Assembly: GCA_015654635.1 (NCBI GenBank)
Contig: JAATGP010000064.1
Location: forward strand, 1 to 64,000
DNA length: 64,000 nucleotides
Direction: 5' to 3'
Origin: Alphaproteobacteria bacterium
GTDB taxonomy: Bacteria; Pseudomonadota; Alphaproteobacteria; Micropepsales; Micropepsaceae
The notes beneath the pieces are model-generated. The model saw only the letters and a list, made by a program, of their open reading frames with translations, was not told the origin of the DNA and ran no database searches. Of this stretch, positions 19,313 through 30,293 are shown piece by piece (position 1 is the first letter of the stretch; every line of letters starts with the position of its first letter). The position numbers were made by a program, and so were the translations under genes.

Positions 19313-19821
19313 GGGCTTAAATCTTGTGCTGGTGAGGTCGAACAGGCGACTTAGAGAGGGACTAAAAGCACGTTTTGGGCCAAGCTACAAAACCTAAGCG
19401 CTTCCCAGCTTGTCATCCCCGGCGAGGGGCGCAAAGCGCGCCGAGGGAAGGGGACCCAGGTCTAAGCGGCAAGACGATCAGACAGATAAAGCCATGCCCA
19501 AATTTTGCTGCCGGGAAAATGCGATCACCTGGGTCCCCTTCCCTCGCCCACCTCCGCGGCTAACGCAGCCTCGGCGCGCTCACCGGGGATGACAAATTTG
19601 TTTTTCGCCCAACGTTGCCCCACCGCTTTCTGCCCCCATTTGGGGGAAGGGGATCGCTGCAAAGCAGCGAGACGAAGGGAGGCGCGGGCCGAGAGGCGAT
19701 GGCGAAAGCAACCGTCATATGTTGAGGGTAGCCACCCCGCGCGTCCGTGCAAAAATCAAGGATTATGCACGGGGGCGAAGCATCCGGTTTAGGGCGTGAA
19801 GCACGGGCCAGGAGACGATCC
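19313..19821. repeat. Intergenic region with long inverted repeat, TGTCATCCCCGG family, copy 1
   Basis: The 509-base gap holds a 186-base element (19410-19595). Outer arms are TTGTCATCCCCGG and its inverse, and an inner perfect 19-bp pair lies at 19443-19461 and 19527-19545 (GAGGGAAGGGGACCCAGGT and inverse). The same element with the same inner arms occurs at 33493-33681. The remaining part, 19596-19821, has a run of short open frames with no family resemblance, and I see no gene in it. The thrC promoter should lie at the left edge. Confidence 0.8.
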
Positions 19822-20289
19822 TTAGTGGCCCCGTCTTGCCGATATCCAGAACCCGCCACCTTCGACGAATCTGATCTCGTGGATCAGATGATCGTGACCA
19901 AATTGATAGCGCGCTGCCCGTGTTATGAAACGTGGATCAAATAGGAGACCGGCGCGGACTGGCAAATCTGACCTGTCATCAAACTCATCAACGATAAGGA
20001 TGTTGTCGCGACTCTCGGCATAACCGATAACATGCCTCTCGACTTTGCCCAATCGGCCTCTCTCTAACGCGATCCAGGATGCCTTACCTGTTGCGATCAA
20101 ACGTCCGTCTTGGAATACGTGAAGGTCGTCCGCAAAGGTAGCTGCATAAGCGTCGATGGTTTGTGGCGTTAGGTCAGCTGACAATGTTTCTGCGGCGTTG
20201 TTGATGTATTCAGGTGGGGGCGGCGGAGGTGAGGCCAACGCTGCGCTCAGTGAAAGCGCAAGACACGCCATTAAGAGGCTTAAACGCAT
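19822..20289 (-). CDS. Secreted NTF2-like hypothetical protein
   Basis: 155 residues from the ATG at 20289, which opens a signal peptide (MRLSLLMACLALSLSAALA). An in-frame start at 20346 would only add an unlikely prefix. A proline run (SPPPPPPE) follows cleavage. The body has the feel of a SnoaL/NTF2-like cone fold: a helix TIDAYAATFADDLHVFQDGRLIATG, then beta strands rich in Asp/Arg. Such exported proteins often bind small ligands. The role is unknown. Confidence 0.65.
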   Translation of the reverse strand: MRLSLLMACLALSLSAALASPPPPPPEYINNAAETLSADLTPQTIDAYAATFADDLHVFQDGRLIATGKASWIALERGRLGKVERHVIGYAESRDNILIVDEFDDRSDLPVRAGLLFDPRFITRAARYQFGHDHLIHEIRFVEGGGFWISARRGH

Positions 20290-20965
20290 TGTTCCGCTCC
20301 CGTTCAACTGGTGCGGATCATGCTGCTCGTTAAGTAGGAAATCCACCCATCTCGACCATTTTTTGGGGGCCAGTCACTGGCCCGGTCCGACATGCAGAAT
20401 TCAAGAATTTCGCACCAAACTCGAAGACCTGATCTGATTACATTTTTCCGGTGCATATATCCGATGCAAAATCGCCCATTACACCGCATGATCATCTTGG
20501 TGCGGCATTACACCTTCCAACCGGTATCCCTTTCACTGCCCCTCTTATATTTCCACACCCCGCTTCCCATATCTCACAAGTTCTTTGACATTGTGGAGTG
20601 AGATGCCGCGCCGTGGCGCGGTTAGAGGCGTTTCTGCGAAGGGGCGCTTCGACAAAGTTTTCCACGAAACAATTATCTTACCGAAGCGCGCGCTATGCGT
20701 CTGCGCAGAGGATTTTGCGGCCAGCCCGTCGCCCCCACCACATCCCGGCATGCGCAATCCGCGTCTCGGGCAGCGGGCGATTATTGCGCCGTATCAAAGT
20801 CCTATCGCCCAAAATCGGGATTTGAATTCGGATTTTGACGGCTGCAAGGGGTGAGGGCCGGGCCATAAAAAAAGGCCCAAAACAATTATATTGCCGAACA
20901 CCAAGCCATGCGCGAAGGCAGCCGCGGCGAGATACCCTCTCCCCCCGGCCTCATCGCTATAACAA
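20290..20965. other. Gene-poor 676-base region with boxA-like motif and short repeats
   Basis: No convincing gene is seen; the open frames are short and lack family resemblance. The stretch 20380-20585 is AT-richer than its surroundings. GTTCTTTGACATTGTGGA (20580-20597) resembles the boxA antitermination element of rRNA leaders. It is followed by a perfect hairpin CCGCGCC-GT-GGCGCGG (about 20606-20621). The 15-mer AACAATTATCTTACC at 20668 recurs with small changes at 20881 and 20961. A non-coding RNA is possible but not shown. Confidence 0.4.
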
Positions 20966-21238
20966 TTATCTTGCGCGTTGCGGCTTTGTTTTGGCCGCTT
21001 CCCCCAGCGCCTTGCGAAAGGCCCGGTCGCGTTTCAGATGCCATTCGCGGCTCATGGCTTCGCTGCGGGTCTTGAAGCGTTCGGCATAGAGCAGAGCCCA
21101 CACCCGTCCGCGCGTCGACTTGGCGCCGGTGCCAGCGTTGTGGCGGGTCAGACGCTGCTCCAGATCATTGGTCCAGCCGACATAGGTGCGCCACAGACCC
21201 TTCTCTTCGCTGCCGAGGACATAGACGTAGCACGCCAT
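20966..21238 (-). CDS. GIY-YIG nuclease-fold protein (UPF0213-like)
   Basis: 90 residues. The GIY-YIG core is recognisable as CYVYVLG...WRTYVGWTNDLEQRLTRHNAGTGAKST, with the conserved Arg and Glu in LLYAERFKTRSEAMSREWHLK. Stand-alone members of this size are common; their DNA substrate is generally not known. It lies 6 bases after the LOG gene stop and so is probably the last gene of the cox-operon transcript. Confidence 0.9.
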   Translation of the reverse strand: MACYVYVLGSEEKGLWRTYVGWTNDLEQRLTRHNAGTGAKSTRGRVWALLYAERFKTRSEAMSREWHLKRDRAFRKALGEAAKTKPQRAR

Positions 21239-21244
21239 GGCGCC

Positions 21245-21826
21245 CTACTTCCCGTCCACCTTATCCAGCCACTTCGGCACATAGGCGGCGGGGCTGGAGC
21301 GCAGGCGAGTCAGCAGAACGCGCGGATCGCTTTCCACCATCAGCACATCGCGATGGATGGCCTTCATGAAACGCTCCTCCACCACATGGTCGAGGAAGGC
21401 CACCAGCTTATCGTAGAAGCCGCCCGCATTGAGGAGGGCAACATGCTTGCTGTGGACGCCGAGTTGGGCCCAGGTCCAAGCCTCGAACAGCTCTTCCAGC
21501 GTGCCGATGCCGCCCGGCAGCGCGATGAAGGCGTCGGACAGCTCGGCCATCGCAGCCTTGCGGTCATGCATGGTGGGCACGATTTTAAGCTCGGTAAGGC
21601 CGGTATGCGACAGGCCGTGGCCGTCGAGCTGGGTGGTGATGACGCCGATCACCTCGCCGCCCTTGGCAAGCGCCGCATCGGCCGCCGCCCCCATCAGGCC
21701 GACATTGCCGCCGCCATAGACCAGGCCAATGCCCGCCTCGGCCATCGCCGTGCCTAGATCGTGCGCGGCCTCACGATATTCCGGCCGGGCGCCAATACTG
21801 GAGCCCGCATAAATGCAAATGCGCAA
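21245..21826 (-). CDS. LOG-family protein, nucleoside 5'-monophosphate phosphoribohydrolase-like
   Basis: 193 residues, standard for the TIGR00730/LOG family. The active-site motif is PGGIGTLEELFEAWTWAQLG, with the glycine-rich YGGGNVGLMGAAADAAL near residue 36-52. Members cleave N-glycosidic bonds of nucleoside monophosphates; plant relatives activate cytokinins, and bacterial ones were long misnamed lysine decarboxylases. It lies 30 bases after SURF1. Confidence 0.93.
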   Translation of the reverse strand: MRICIYAGSSIGARPEYREAAHDLGTAMAEAGIGLVYGGGNVGLMGAAADAALAKGGEVIGVITTQLDGHGLSHTGLTELKIVPTMHDRKAAMAELSDAFIALPGGIGTLEELFEAWTWAQLGVHSKHVALLNAGGFYDKLVAFLDHVVEERFMKAIHRDVLMVESDPRVLLTRLRSSPAAYVPKWLDKVDGK

Positions 21827-21856
21827 CGTATTTCCCCTTGTTCTAGGACGGGAGGA

Positions 21857-22600
21857 TTATGGCGCGTCCGCCATCGGGTCAATTTTTCTCTTCCAGCCAA
21901 GCCGCCCCAGCGAGACATGCATGGCGCCATAGCAGCCGATCAAAACGAGCCCCAGCGCATACCAGGTGATGGCATATTGCAGATGCTCATTGCGGAAGGT
22001 GATAATGGTTTGGCCGCCTTTGGGCCAGCCGCCGGGATTGGGCGTGGCGTCGGCTTCGATCAGCACCGGCGCCGCCAGCTGGATGTGATCGGCGCGCGCG
22101 ATCCAGGCGACATCCCGCGAAAACCAGACGCGCTCGGCCCTGTCCATGGTGGGCGTGAAGGGGCCGGGCGGATCGGGATTGCGCCACACGCCCACAAGTT
22201 GCTGCACCGCCTCGCCATTGCCCGCGGCGCGAGTTTTGGGGTCGCGCTTTTCCTGGGGAATGATGCCGCGATCCACCAGCAGCACGTGGCCGTCCAGCAT
22301 CGTGAAGGGTGTCAGCACATGATAGACCGGCACGCCATCCGCAATGCCGTAGACGAAACCTTCTTTGGCGTGATCGAAGCGGCCGGTCAGCGCCACCTTA
22401 TGGTACTCCGCCGCTTTACCCAGTTTCAGCGCCGCGTCGAGCGGAATCGGCGGCAGGGTGAGATTGCGATTGACCTCTGCAATCAGCCCGAGCTTCCAGT
22501 GCAGCCGGTGAATCTGCCAGGTGCCAAGCCACATCAGCCCCGCAAACAGCAGCAGGCAGAAAAGCGAAAACAGCGGCATGGGGCGAAAATAAAGGCGCAT
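21857..22600 (-). CDS. SURF1 family cytochrome oxidase biogenesis protein
   Basis: 247 residues. Two membrane helices bracket a periplasmic domain: one near residues 8-27 (MPLFSLFCLLLFAGLMWLG) and one near 213-232. Signatures are GTWQIHRLHWK after the first helix and a late TWYALGLVLIG. Surf1 proteins help insert heme a into subunit I. Its place directly after ctaE and the DUF983 gene supports this. Confidence 0.94.
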   Translation of the reverse strand: MRLYFRPMPLFSLFCLLLFAGLMWLGTWQIHRLHWKLGLIAEVNRNLTLPPIPLDAALKLGKAAEYHKVALTGRFDHAKEGFVYGIADGVPVYHVLTPFTMLDGHVLLVDRGIIPQEKRDPKTRAAGNGEAVQQLVGVWRNPDPPGPFTPTMDRAERVWFSRDVAWIARADHIQLAAPVLIEADATPNPGGWPKGGQTIITFRNEHLQYAITWYALGLVLIGCYGAMHVSLGRLGWKRKIDPMADAP

Positions 22601-22613
22601 CGCGCAAATCCCG

Positions 22614-22973
22614 TTAGGGCAGATCGATCCGCCCCTCGCCTGCTTTGTGCCGGTATTGGAGCACCAAAAGCAAGGATTTGGTCCAGCGGAGCATAGCGAG
22701 AATAAGAAGTGTCGTCAGGGGAATCCACAAAACCGCATGCACCCAAATCGGCGGCGTGAAGGTGAATTCGACCCAGAGCGCCGCCGCCGTGACGATGCCG
22801 CCCGCGATCAGCACCACAAACACCGCCGGCCCATCGCCCGCATCGAAGATCGCGTAATCAAGGCCGCATTCGGTGCAGCGGGGCGCCACCTTCAAGAGGC
22901 CGCTATAGAGTTTGCCTTTGCCGCAGCGCGGGCAGAGAGTCCAAAGGGCGGCGTGCGCGATGCTGGTGGTCAC
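22614..22973 (-). CDS. DUF983 membrane protein
   Basis: 119 residues. Two CxxC pairs (C14/C17 and C33/C36, as CPRCGKG and CTECGLDY) suggest a small zinc ribbon, followed by two membrane helices (about 47-70 and 78-97). The DUF983 gene sits between ctaE and surf1 in many alphaproteobacteria, so a role in oxidase assembly is likely though not proven. It overlaps the ctaE stop by 4 bases. Confidence 0.92.
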   Translation of the reverse strand: MTTSIAHAALWTLCPRCGKGKLYSGLLKVAPRCTECGLDYAIFDAGDGPAVFVVLIAGGIVTAAALWVEFTFTPPIWVHAVLWIPLTTLLILAMLRWTKSLLLVLQYRHKAGEGRIDLP

Positions 22974-23878
22974 CCTGCCGTCACCAAGCCCTGGCCGAAG
23001 ACATAGATGCTGGTGAAGAGGAAAAGCCAGATCACGTCAACGAAATGCCAGTACCAAGCCGCGGCCTCAAAACCGAAATGACGCGTCGGCGTGAACTGCC
23101 CCAAGATGGCGCGGGCGAGACAGACGGTGAGGAACACCGTGCCGATGATCACATGGGCGCCATGAAAACCCGTCGCCATGAAGAAGGTCGAGCCGTAGAT
23201 CGCCGACAGATTGCCCTGCCCGATGGCAAGATTGGCATGCGCCGGATCGGTGAAAGCTGCCAAAGCCGCGCCGTTAAAACCAAAGGTGAAGGGCGCGTGA
23301 GCATATTCATAAGCCTGGATGCAAGTGAAGCTGGCGCCGAGGATGACGGTGAGCAGAAGGCCTTGAACGGCGCCCCTCTTGTCGCCATGTTGCAGGGCAT
23401 GATGGGCCCAGGTCACTGTTGTGCCCGAAGTCAGCAGGATCACCGTATTCAGCAGCGGAAAATGCCACGGATCTAGCGTCACGATGCCATTGGGCGGCCA
23501 GGCGCCGATGGAGGCGTCGTTGGGAAACAGGCTGAAATTGAAATAAGCCCAGAACCACGCCACGAAGAACATCACTTCCGACGCGATGAACAGCACCATG
23601 CCGTAACGCAGACCGAGCTTGACGACCGGTGTGTGCTCGCGCCGGACGACGGATTCGGTGATGATGTCCCGCCACCACCCCGCCATGGTATAGAGCACCA
23701 TGGCAAAGCCGATGGCGAATATCCATGGAATGCCCGCCAGCACGCCGAAACCGGCGTAGCTCTTGTTCATCCATAAGACGCCACCGCCAAGCATGACGAA
23801 GGCGCTGAGGGAGCCAACCAGCGGCCATGCGCTCGGCTCGACGAGATGATAATCGTGCTTGGCTTCACTGTGCGGCAT
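22970..23878 (-). CDS. ctaE: Cytochrome c oxidase subunit III
   Basis: 302 residues with about seven membrane helices. It starts [23 protein letters not shown]. Family signatures include the [14 protein letters not shown] helix with its conserved Glu, and [12 protein letters not shown] and [14 protein letters not shown] near the end. It stabilises subunit I and guides oxygen and protons. It follows the 46-residue membrane protein gene after a 15-base gap; ctaG would normally sit there but is absent. Confidence 0.97.
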   Translation of the reverse strand: MPHSEAKHDYHLVEPSAWPLVGSLSAFVMLGGGVLWMNKSYAGFGVLAGIPWIFAIGFAMVLYTMAGWWRDIITESVVRREHTPVVKLGLRYGMVLFIASEVMFFVAWFWAYFNFSLFPNDASIGAWPPNGIVTLDPWHFPLLNTVILLTSGTTVTWAHHALQHGDKRGAVQGLLLTVILGASFTCIQAYEYAHAPFTFGFNGAALAAFTDPAHANLAIGQGNLSAIYGSTFFMATGFHGAHVIIGTVFLTVCLARAILGQFTPTRHFGFEAAAWYWHFVDVIWLFLFTSIYVFGQGLVTAG

Positions 23879-23893
23879 ATCGAGCCTCTAGCC

Positions 23894-24034
23894 TTATGGG
23901 TGAACCCGGATCATGGTCATCACATAAAACAACACCACCAGCCCGCCGAGGAGGGCGGCAATGGCAACATTGCGCCGCTTGCGCTCGCGCGCGGTTTTCT
24001 TGGGATCACGATCGAGCCAGTCAAAGCCAGGCAT
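23894..24034 (-). CDS. 46-residue single-span membrane protein of the cox operon (CoxF-like)
   Basis: A short frame missed by length cut-offs: [18 protein letters not shown], a basic stretch KRRNVAIAA, one membrane helix (about residues 23-40) and the tail MTMIRVHP. Its start lies 14 bases inside ctaB and its stop 15 bases before ctaE. Small proteins of this kind are found between ctaB and ctaG/ctaE in many alphaproteobacterial cox operons. It could be an oxidase accessory subunit or assembly factor; the function is inferred from place only. Confidence 0.8.
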   Translation of the reverse strand: MPGFDWLDRDPKKTARERKRRNVAIAALLGGLVVLFYVMTMIRVHP

Positions 24035-24938
24035 GGAGTTTCTCCAAGCCCGTCAGATGCTCGGCGATCAAGGCCGCGAAAAGCGCAAACAGATAGACAA
24101 TCGTGACGGCAAACATCTTACGGGCGGCAGGCTCGGTCGCGGCATCGCGCTCCGTCACCACAGCCCGCGCGCGCCATAACAAAAGGGCACCAATCCCGCC
24201 AGCAGCCAGCAAATAAAGCGGCCCCGCCATACCCAGCGCCGACGGCAACAGCCCCAGCGGCACCAATGCAAGAGCATAAATAAGAATGTGCCAGCGGGTG
24301 GTATGTTTGCCTGCTACCACCGGCAGCATGGGCACGTGGGCGCGGGCATAATCGTCGCTGCGAAACAGTGCCAGTGACCAGAAATGCGGCGGTGTCCAGA
24401 AGAAAATGATGGCGACAAGCAGCAAGGGCTCCAGCGCCAGTGAGCCGGTCACCGCCGCCCAGCCGATAGCAGGCGGCATGGCACCTGACAAACCGCCGAT
24501 GACGATGTTCTGCGGCGTGCGCCGCTTCAGCCCCAACGTATAGACCACGACATAGAAGAAGATGGTGAAAGCCAGCAGCGCCGCCGCCAGCGTATTGACG
24601 AAAAGTAGCATCAAGCTCACGGAGGCGACCGAAAGACCCCAGCCATAAGCCAGGGCATCGCCGCGCGCGATCCGGCCCTGCGGCACCGGACGATTGGCGG
24701 TGCGGGTCATCAGCCGGTCGAGATCGCCTTCATAAGCCATGTTCAACGCGCCCGAGGCGCCGGCCCCCATCGCGATGCAGAGGATGGCGCAAAAGGCCGT
24801 CATAAATTGAACCGGGCCTGGGGCCACGATAAGACCCGCAAGCCCGGTGAAGATGACGAGCGACATCACCCGCGGCTTCAGTAGCGCGAAGAAATCCTCC
24901 ACCGTTGCGGCGGGGCGATAAAGCTCGATCGAGGTCAA
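24021..24938 (-). CDS. ctaB: Protoheme IX farnesyltransferase (heme O synthase)
   Basis: 305 residues with about eight to nine membrane helices. It adds a farnesyl group to heme b, the first step to heme a. The opening [21 protein letters not shown] and the Asp-rich prenyl-diphosphate site [18 protein letters not shown] are diagnostic; a second site region follows in the later loops. It overlaps the upstream basic-protein gene by 4 bases and the small downstream gene by 14. Confidence 0.97.
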   Translation of the reverse strand: MTSIELYRPAATVEDFFALLKPRVMSLVIFTGLAGLIVAPGPVQFMTAFCAILCIAMGAGASGALNMAYEGDLDRLMTRTANRPVPQGRIARGDALAYGWGLSVASVSLMLLFVNTLAAALLAFTIFFYVVVYTLGLKRRTPQNIVIGGLSGAMPPAIGWAAVTGSLALEPLLLVAIIFFWTPPHFWSLALFRSDDYARAHVPMLPVVAGKHTTRWHILIYALALVPLGLLPSALGMAGPLYLLAAGGIGALLLWRARAVVTERDAATEPAARKMFAVTIVYLFALFAALIAEHLTGLEKLHAWL

Positions 24939-25345
24939 TCCTCCCTCGCCTTCTTCAAGGCCCGTGCCGCGGCCCGGCGCTTGGCCCGGCGTTCGGCTTT
25001 GGCGCGCGCCGCGCTGTCGAGTTCTTTTTGCAGCGCCTCGGCAGCGCGCTTTTTGGCTGCTACCGCGGCAGGCGTCGCCGCCTTCTTTTTCTTCTTCACC
25101 GTCTTCTTGGTTGTACGCTTGGTGGTGACGCGGGTTTCAGCAATCGGGGTGGGATGAAGACCGAGATAGGTCCGGTCCGATAACTTCGCCTCGGCCTTTT
25201 CGCCCGTCTCGTCATCCAGCTGGTCCAGCACCTGCTTGGCGGAGTGTCTGACGGCACGCTTGGTTCGCTTTTTGAGTGCGGGAACACCCGAACGGGTCCC
25301 AACTTTGCCTCGGCCTTGGACGATCCGGCTCTTTGCTGCGCTCAT
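24935..25345 (-). CDS. Lysine/alanine-rich basic protein (histone H1-like tail) in cox operon
   Basis: 136 residues from the ATG at 25345 (AGGA 8 bases upstream). The N-terminal half is [20 protein letters not shown] followed by a KKRTKR basic patch and a short acidic helix [16 protein letters not shown]. The second half is nearly all Lys, Ala, Arg and Thr, with [20 protein letters not shown] and a long Ala/Arg/Lys helix (partial: [18 protein letters not shown]). That tail resembles histone H1-like and AlgP-type DNA-binding tails. No membrane segment is seen. It lies between ctaD and ctaB and overlaps ctaB by 4 bases, so it is certainly in the operon. I do not recognise a named family. Confidence 0.75.
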   Translation of the reverse strand: MSAAKSRIVQGRGKVGTRSGVPALKKRTKRAVRHSAKQVLDQLDDETGEKAEAKLSDRTYLGLHPTPIAETRVTTKRTTKKTVKKKKKAATPAAVAAKKRAAEALQKELDSAARAKAERRAKRRAAARALKKARED

Positions 25346-25388
25346 GGCGATATTCCTAATGCTGATGATTTCTAACGACTCAAAACTA

Positions 25389-27856
<2,468 letters not shown>

Positions 27857-28056
27857 GCGTGCGCCTCGTATGTCTACGGACTTGCGGATGAATCGCACCG
27901 CGGGGGCTTTACTTTAGTAATTCTAATTCTAGATTCTATGGACAAAACGGTAACTGCCTAACCTGCGACCAGACGCCGCTTCTATGAATACGGTATATCA
28001 TACGCATAGACGCCATAAGTTGACACCCCGCTCCCAATAATACCCGAGGATTCTAG
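27857..28056. promoter_or_regulatory. Divergent promoter region of the cox operon and tldD
   Basis: This 200-base gap must drive ctaC leftward and tldD rightward. It is AT-richer than the genes. ATTCTA occurs three times in close order near 27920-27940 (TAATTCTAATTCTAGATTCTA), which may be a regulator site for the oxidase operon. A TTGACA lies at about 28020 but has no -10 at normal spacing. I cannot place a firm promoter. Confidence 0.4.
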
Positions 28057-29475
28057 ATGGGCAATGACCTGTTCTTCTCCCGCACCGGCATGGACCGGAC
28101 CAAAGTCCTGGCCCAGGTCGACGAAGCCCTGAACGGGGCCGATGACGGCGAGCTATACTTGGAATTTTGCCAGAGCGAATCCTTCTCCTTCGACGATGGC
28201 CGCCTCAAGGCCGCCAATTTCGATACCACGCAAGGCTTTGGTTTGCGCTCGGTGTGCGGCGAAGCGACCGGCTATGCCCACGCAACAGAGCTTTCGGAAG
28301 CGGCCATTGCCCGCGCTGCTGGCACGGTCCGGGCTGTTGCCCAGGGCCATTCGGGCTCGGTCGCGGCTGCCCCCGCCCGTACCAATGCCCAGCTCTATCC
28401 CGCTATCGATCCCCTGCAATCGGCGGATTTCGAAAGCAAGGTCAAGCTCTTGGGCGAAATGGATCTCTATGCCCGGGCCAAGGACAGCCGGGTCCGGCAG
28501 GTCTCCTGCGCGTTGCGGGGAGAGTGGCAGAATATCGAAATCATCCGGCCGGGCGGCGAGACCTATTTCGACGTCCGCCCCCTTGTCCGGCTCTCTGTTT
28601 CGGTCGTGGTGGAACAAGATGGCCGCCAGGAATCCGGCAGCTTCGGCGGCGGGGGCCGTGGCGGCTACGAGACCTATCTGACGCCCGAATATTGGCAGGC
28701 GGCGATCGATGAGGCGTTGCGTCAAGCCTTGGTGAACGTCAGTGCGATTCCTGCCCCGGTGGGTGAGATGACCGTGGTTCTGGGGCCGGGCTGGCCGGGC
28801 ATCTTGCTCCATGAAGCCATCGGCCATGGCCTTGAAGGCGATTTCAACCGCAAGAAGACGAGCGCTTTTGCCGGTCTGCTTGGCGAGCGCGTGGCGGCAC
28901 CCGGTGTCACTGTGGTCGATGACGGCACCATCGGTGGGCGGCGCGGTTCGCTGACCATCGATGACGAAGGCACGCCCACTCACCGCACTGTGCTGATCGA
29001 AGACGGCATCCTGAAGGGATATATGCAGGACCGCCAGAATGCGCGGCTGATGGGCATGGCGCCCACCGGCAATGGCCGCCGTGAGAGCTTTGCCGCCCCA
29101 GTCATGCCGCGGATGACCAACACCTATATGCTGGCGGGCGATAAAGCGCCGGAAGAGATCCTGGCAAGCGTCAAGAAGGGCGTTTACGCCACCAATTTCG
29201 GCGGCGGCCAGGTCGACATTACCAACGGCAAGTTCGTCTTTTCCTGCACCGAGGCTTACCTCATCGAAGACGGCAAGATCGGCGCCCCGATCAAAGGCGC
29301 CACCCTGATCGGTAATGGTCCGGATTGTCTGACCCGCGTTTCGATGATTGGTAATGATCTGAAGCTCGATGCGGGTATCGGCACCTGCGGCAAAAACGGT
29401 CAATCCGTACCTGTCGGCGTCGGCCAACCCACGCTTCGCCTCGATGGGCTGACGGTCGGCGGCACTGCGGCCTGA
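28057..29475 (+). CDS. tldD: Metalloprotease TldD
   Basis: 472 residues, full length. TldD is the zinc-bearing subunit of the TldD/TldE protease, known for degrading CcdA antitoxin and processing some modified peptides. The zinc motif HEAIGH is at 252-257 within LLHEAIGHGLEGD. The C-terminal Gly-rich NFGGGQVDITNGKFVFSC segment is typical. GAGG lies 8 bases before the ATG. Its partner PmbA/TldE is encoded at 58405-59742. Confidence 0.96.
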   Translation: MGNDLFFSRTGMDRTKVLAQVDEALNGADDGELYLEFCQSESFSFDDGRLKAANFDTTQGFGLRSVCGEATGYAHATELSEAAIARAAGTVRAVAQGHSGSVAAAPARTNAQLYPAIDPLQSADFESKVKLLGEMDLYARAKDSRVRQVSCALRGEWQNIEIIRPGGETYFDVRPLVRLSVSVVVEQDGRQESGSFGGGGRGGYETYLTPEYWQAAIDEALRQALVNVSAIPAPVGEMTVVLGPGWPGILLHEAIGHGLEGDFNRKKTSAFAGLLGERVAAPGVTVVDDGTIGGRRGSLTIDDEGTPTHRTVLIEDGILKGYMQDRQNARLMGMAPTGNGRRESFAAPVMPRMTNTYMLAGDKAPEEILASVKKGVYATNFGGGQVDITNGKFVFSCTEAYLIEDGKIGAPIKGATLIGNGPDCLTRVSMIGNDLKLDAGIGTCGKNGQSVPVGVGQPTLRLDGLTVGGTAA

Positions 29476-29543
29476 CGGCCACTGGCAGTTTTACGGATGG
29501 CAGCCTAAGCCGTTCAGGAAGCATTCATGCGTGTAGTGAGTAA

Positions 29544-29789
29544 ATGAGTTCCATGAGCAGTCTTTTGCACCGTCCCTGGCGTCCGAATGGCGAAACTGCC
29601 GAGCAGCGTAGGGTGAGCCTGTCCATCGACGCCGAATTGCTCTCTACCGCCAGAGCGTTGGACATCGATCTGGCCCATAGTTTGGAAGAGATATTGCGCG
29701 CGACCATCCAAGCCCGCAGTAGCCAGCACACCGGTGAAGTCGCGGCCAATGGCAATGCCGATGGCAGTGAGCCTATTCCCAGCTGGTGA
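29544..29789 (+). CDS. CcdA-type antitoxin-like protein, no toxin beside it
   Basis: 81 residues. The central segment RRVSLSIDAELLSTARALDIDLAHSLEE matches the ribbon-helix-helix N-terminus of CcdA-type antitoxins. A short unstructured C-tail follows, as in proteins that would bind CcdB. The following genes are small membrane proteins, not CcdB. It begins 68 bases after tldD, whose protease degrades CcdA in E. coli, which makes the neighbourhood striking. It may be an orphan regulator. Confidence 0.65.
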   Translation: MSSMSSLLHRPWRPNGETAEQRRVSLSIDAELLSTARALDIDLAHSLEEILRATIQARSSQHTGEVAANGNADGSEPIPSW

Positions 29790-29792
29790 CGC

Positions 29793-30026
29793 TCAGCAGC
29801 TGCCTGGGGCCAGCGTGCTGGGAGGCCAAGCGGCGATATTGCGCAGCACTGTAAAAACCACAGTGAGCGCAATGATGGCGCAGCCCCATCGCGGCGAAAC
29901 CTCGATCCTGCCCGCCCAGCGCTGTGGCAGAAACGCCAGCACAATCGCCCGGGCCACAACCGCAAAGGCAACCCAACTGGCAAAAAAGCTTTTGCGCCAG
30001 TAATATGGTGCTTCTAGACAGGGCAT
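29793..30026 (-). CDS. Possible small two-span membrane protein, perhaps a DUF2752 remnant
   Basis: 77 residues from the ATG at 30026 (MPCLEAPYYWRKSFFASWVAF), with two hydrophobic helices and a C-terminal VLRNIAAWPP. The helix pair and closing VLRN recall the second half of DUF2752 proteins, but the defining N-terminal CPxCG motif is missing. It converges on the CcdA-like gene and overlaps the start of the next plus-strand gene. It may be real, truncated, or chance. Confidence 0.35.
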   Translation of the reverse strand: MPCLEAPYYWRKSFFASWVAFAVVARAIVLAFLPQRWAGRIEVSPRWGCAIIALTVVFTVLRNIAAWPPSTLAPGSC

Positions 30027-30031
30027 CCCCA

Positions 30032-30289
30032 ATGGCAAAGGCTTGGTTTGCGCCGAAGCGTTTCGGCTATGGCGCCGGAGTACCCATCGCCTGGCAAGGC
30101 TGGGTCACTCTCCTGGCCTTCTTCGTCGCCATAACTTTGATGATGAAAATTCCGCGCTATTTTCTGACTCCAGGAGCGGCCACCGCCGTGAGCCTCTGCG
30201 GTGTCGTGCTTTTGAGTGCCATTTTCGTCGCTATCGCAAAAGCAAAGACCGAAGGCGAATGGCGCTGGCGAAACGGCGAAGGCCCCTAA
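30032..30289 (+). CDS. Small membrane protein of unknown function
   Basis: 85 residues from the ATG at 30032; another in-frame ATG is at 30005. The N-terminal segment AWFAPKRFGYGAGVPIAWQGW recurs, to my knowledge, in many small alphaproteobacterial membrane proteins. Two membrane helices follow (about 22-40 and 50-70), then a polar tail KTEGEWRWRNGEGP. Its stop lies 4 bases from the convergent CPBP gene. Function unknown. Confidence 0.65.
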   Translation: MAKAWFAPKRFGYGAGVPIAWQGWVTLLAFFVAITLMMKIPRYFLTPGAATAVSLCGVVLLSAIFVAIAKAKTEGEWRWRNGEGP

Positions 30290-30293
30290 AGGG

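Noticed and set aside
20579..20600. Possible CRISPR leader end
   Set aside because: No direct repeats of CRISPR type or cas genes follow; the nearby 15-mers are unevenly spaced.
20304..20854. Several open frames of 60-90 codons on both strands
   Set aside because: No family resemblance, no ribosome binding sites and unlike codon use; treated as non-coding.
28020..28050. TTGACA followed by TAATAC as the tldD promoter
   Set aside because: The spacing is only about 12 bases, too short for a standard sigma-70 promoter.
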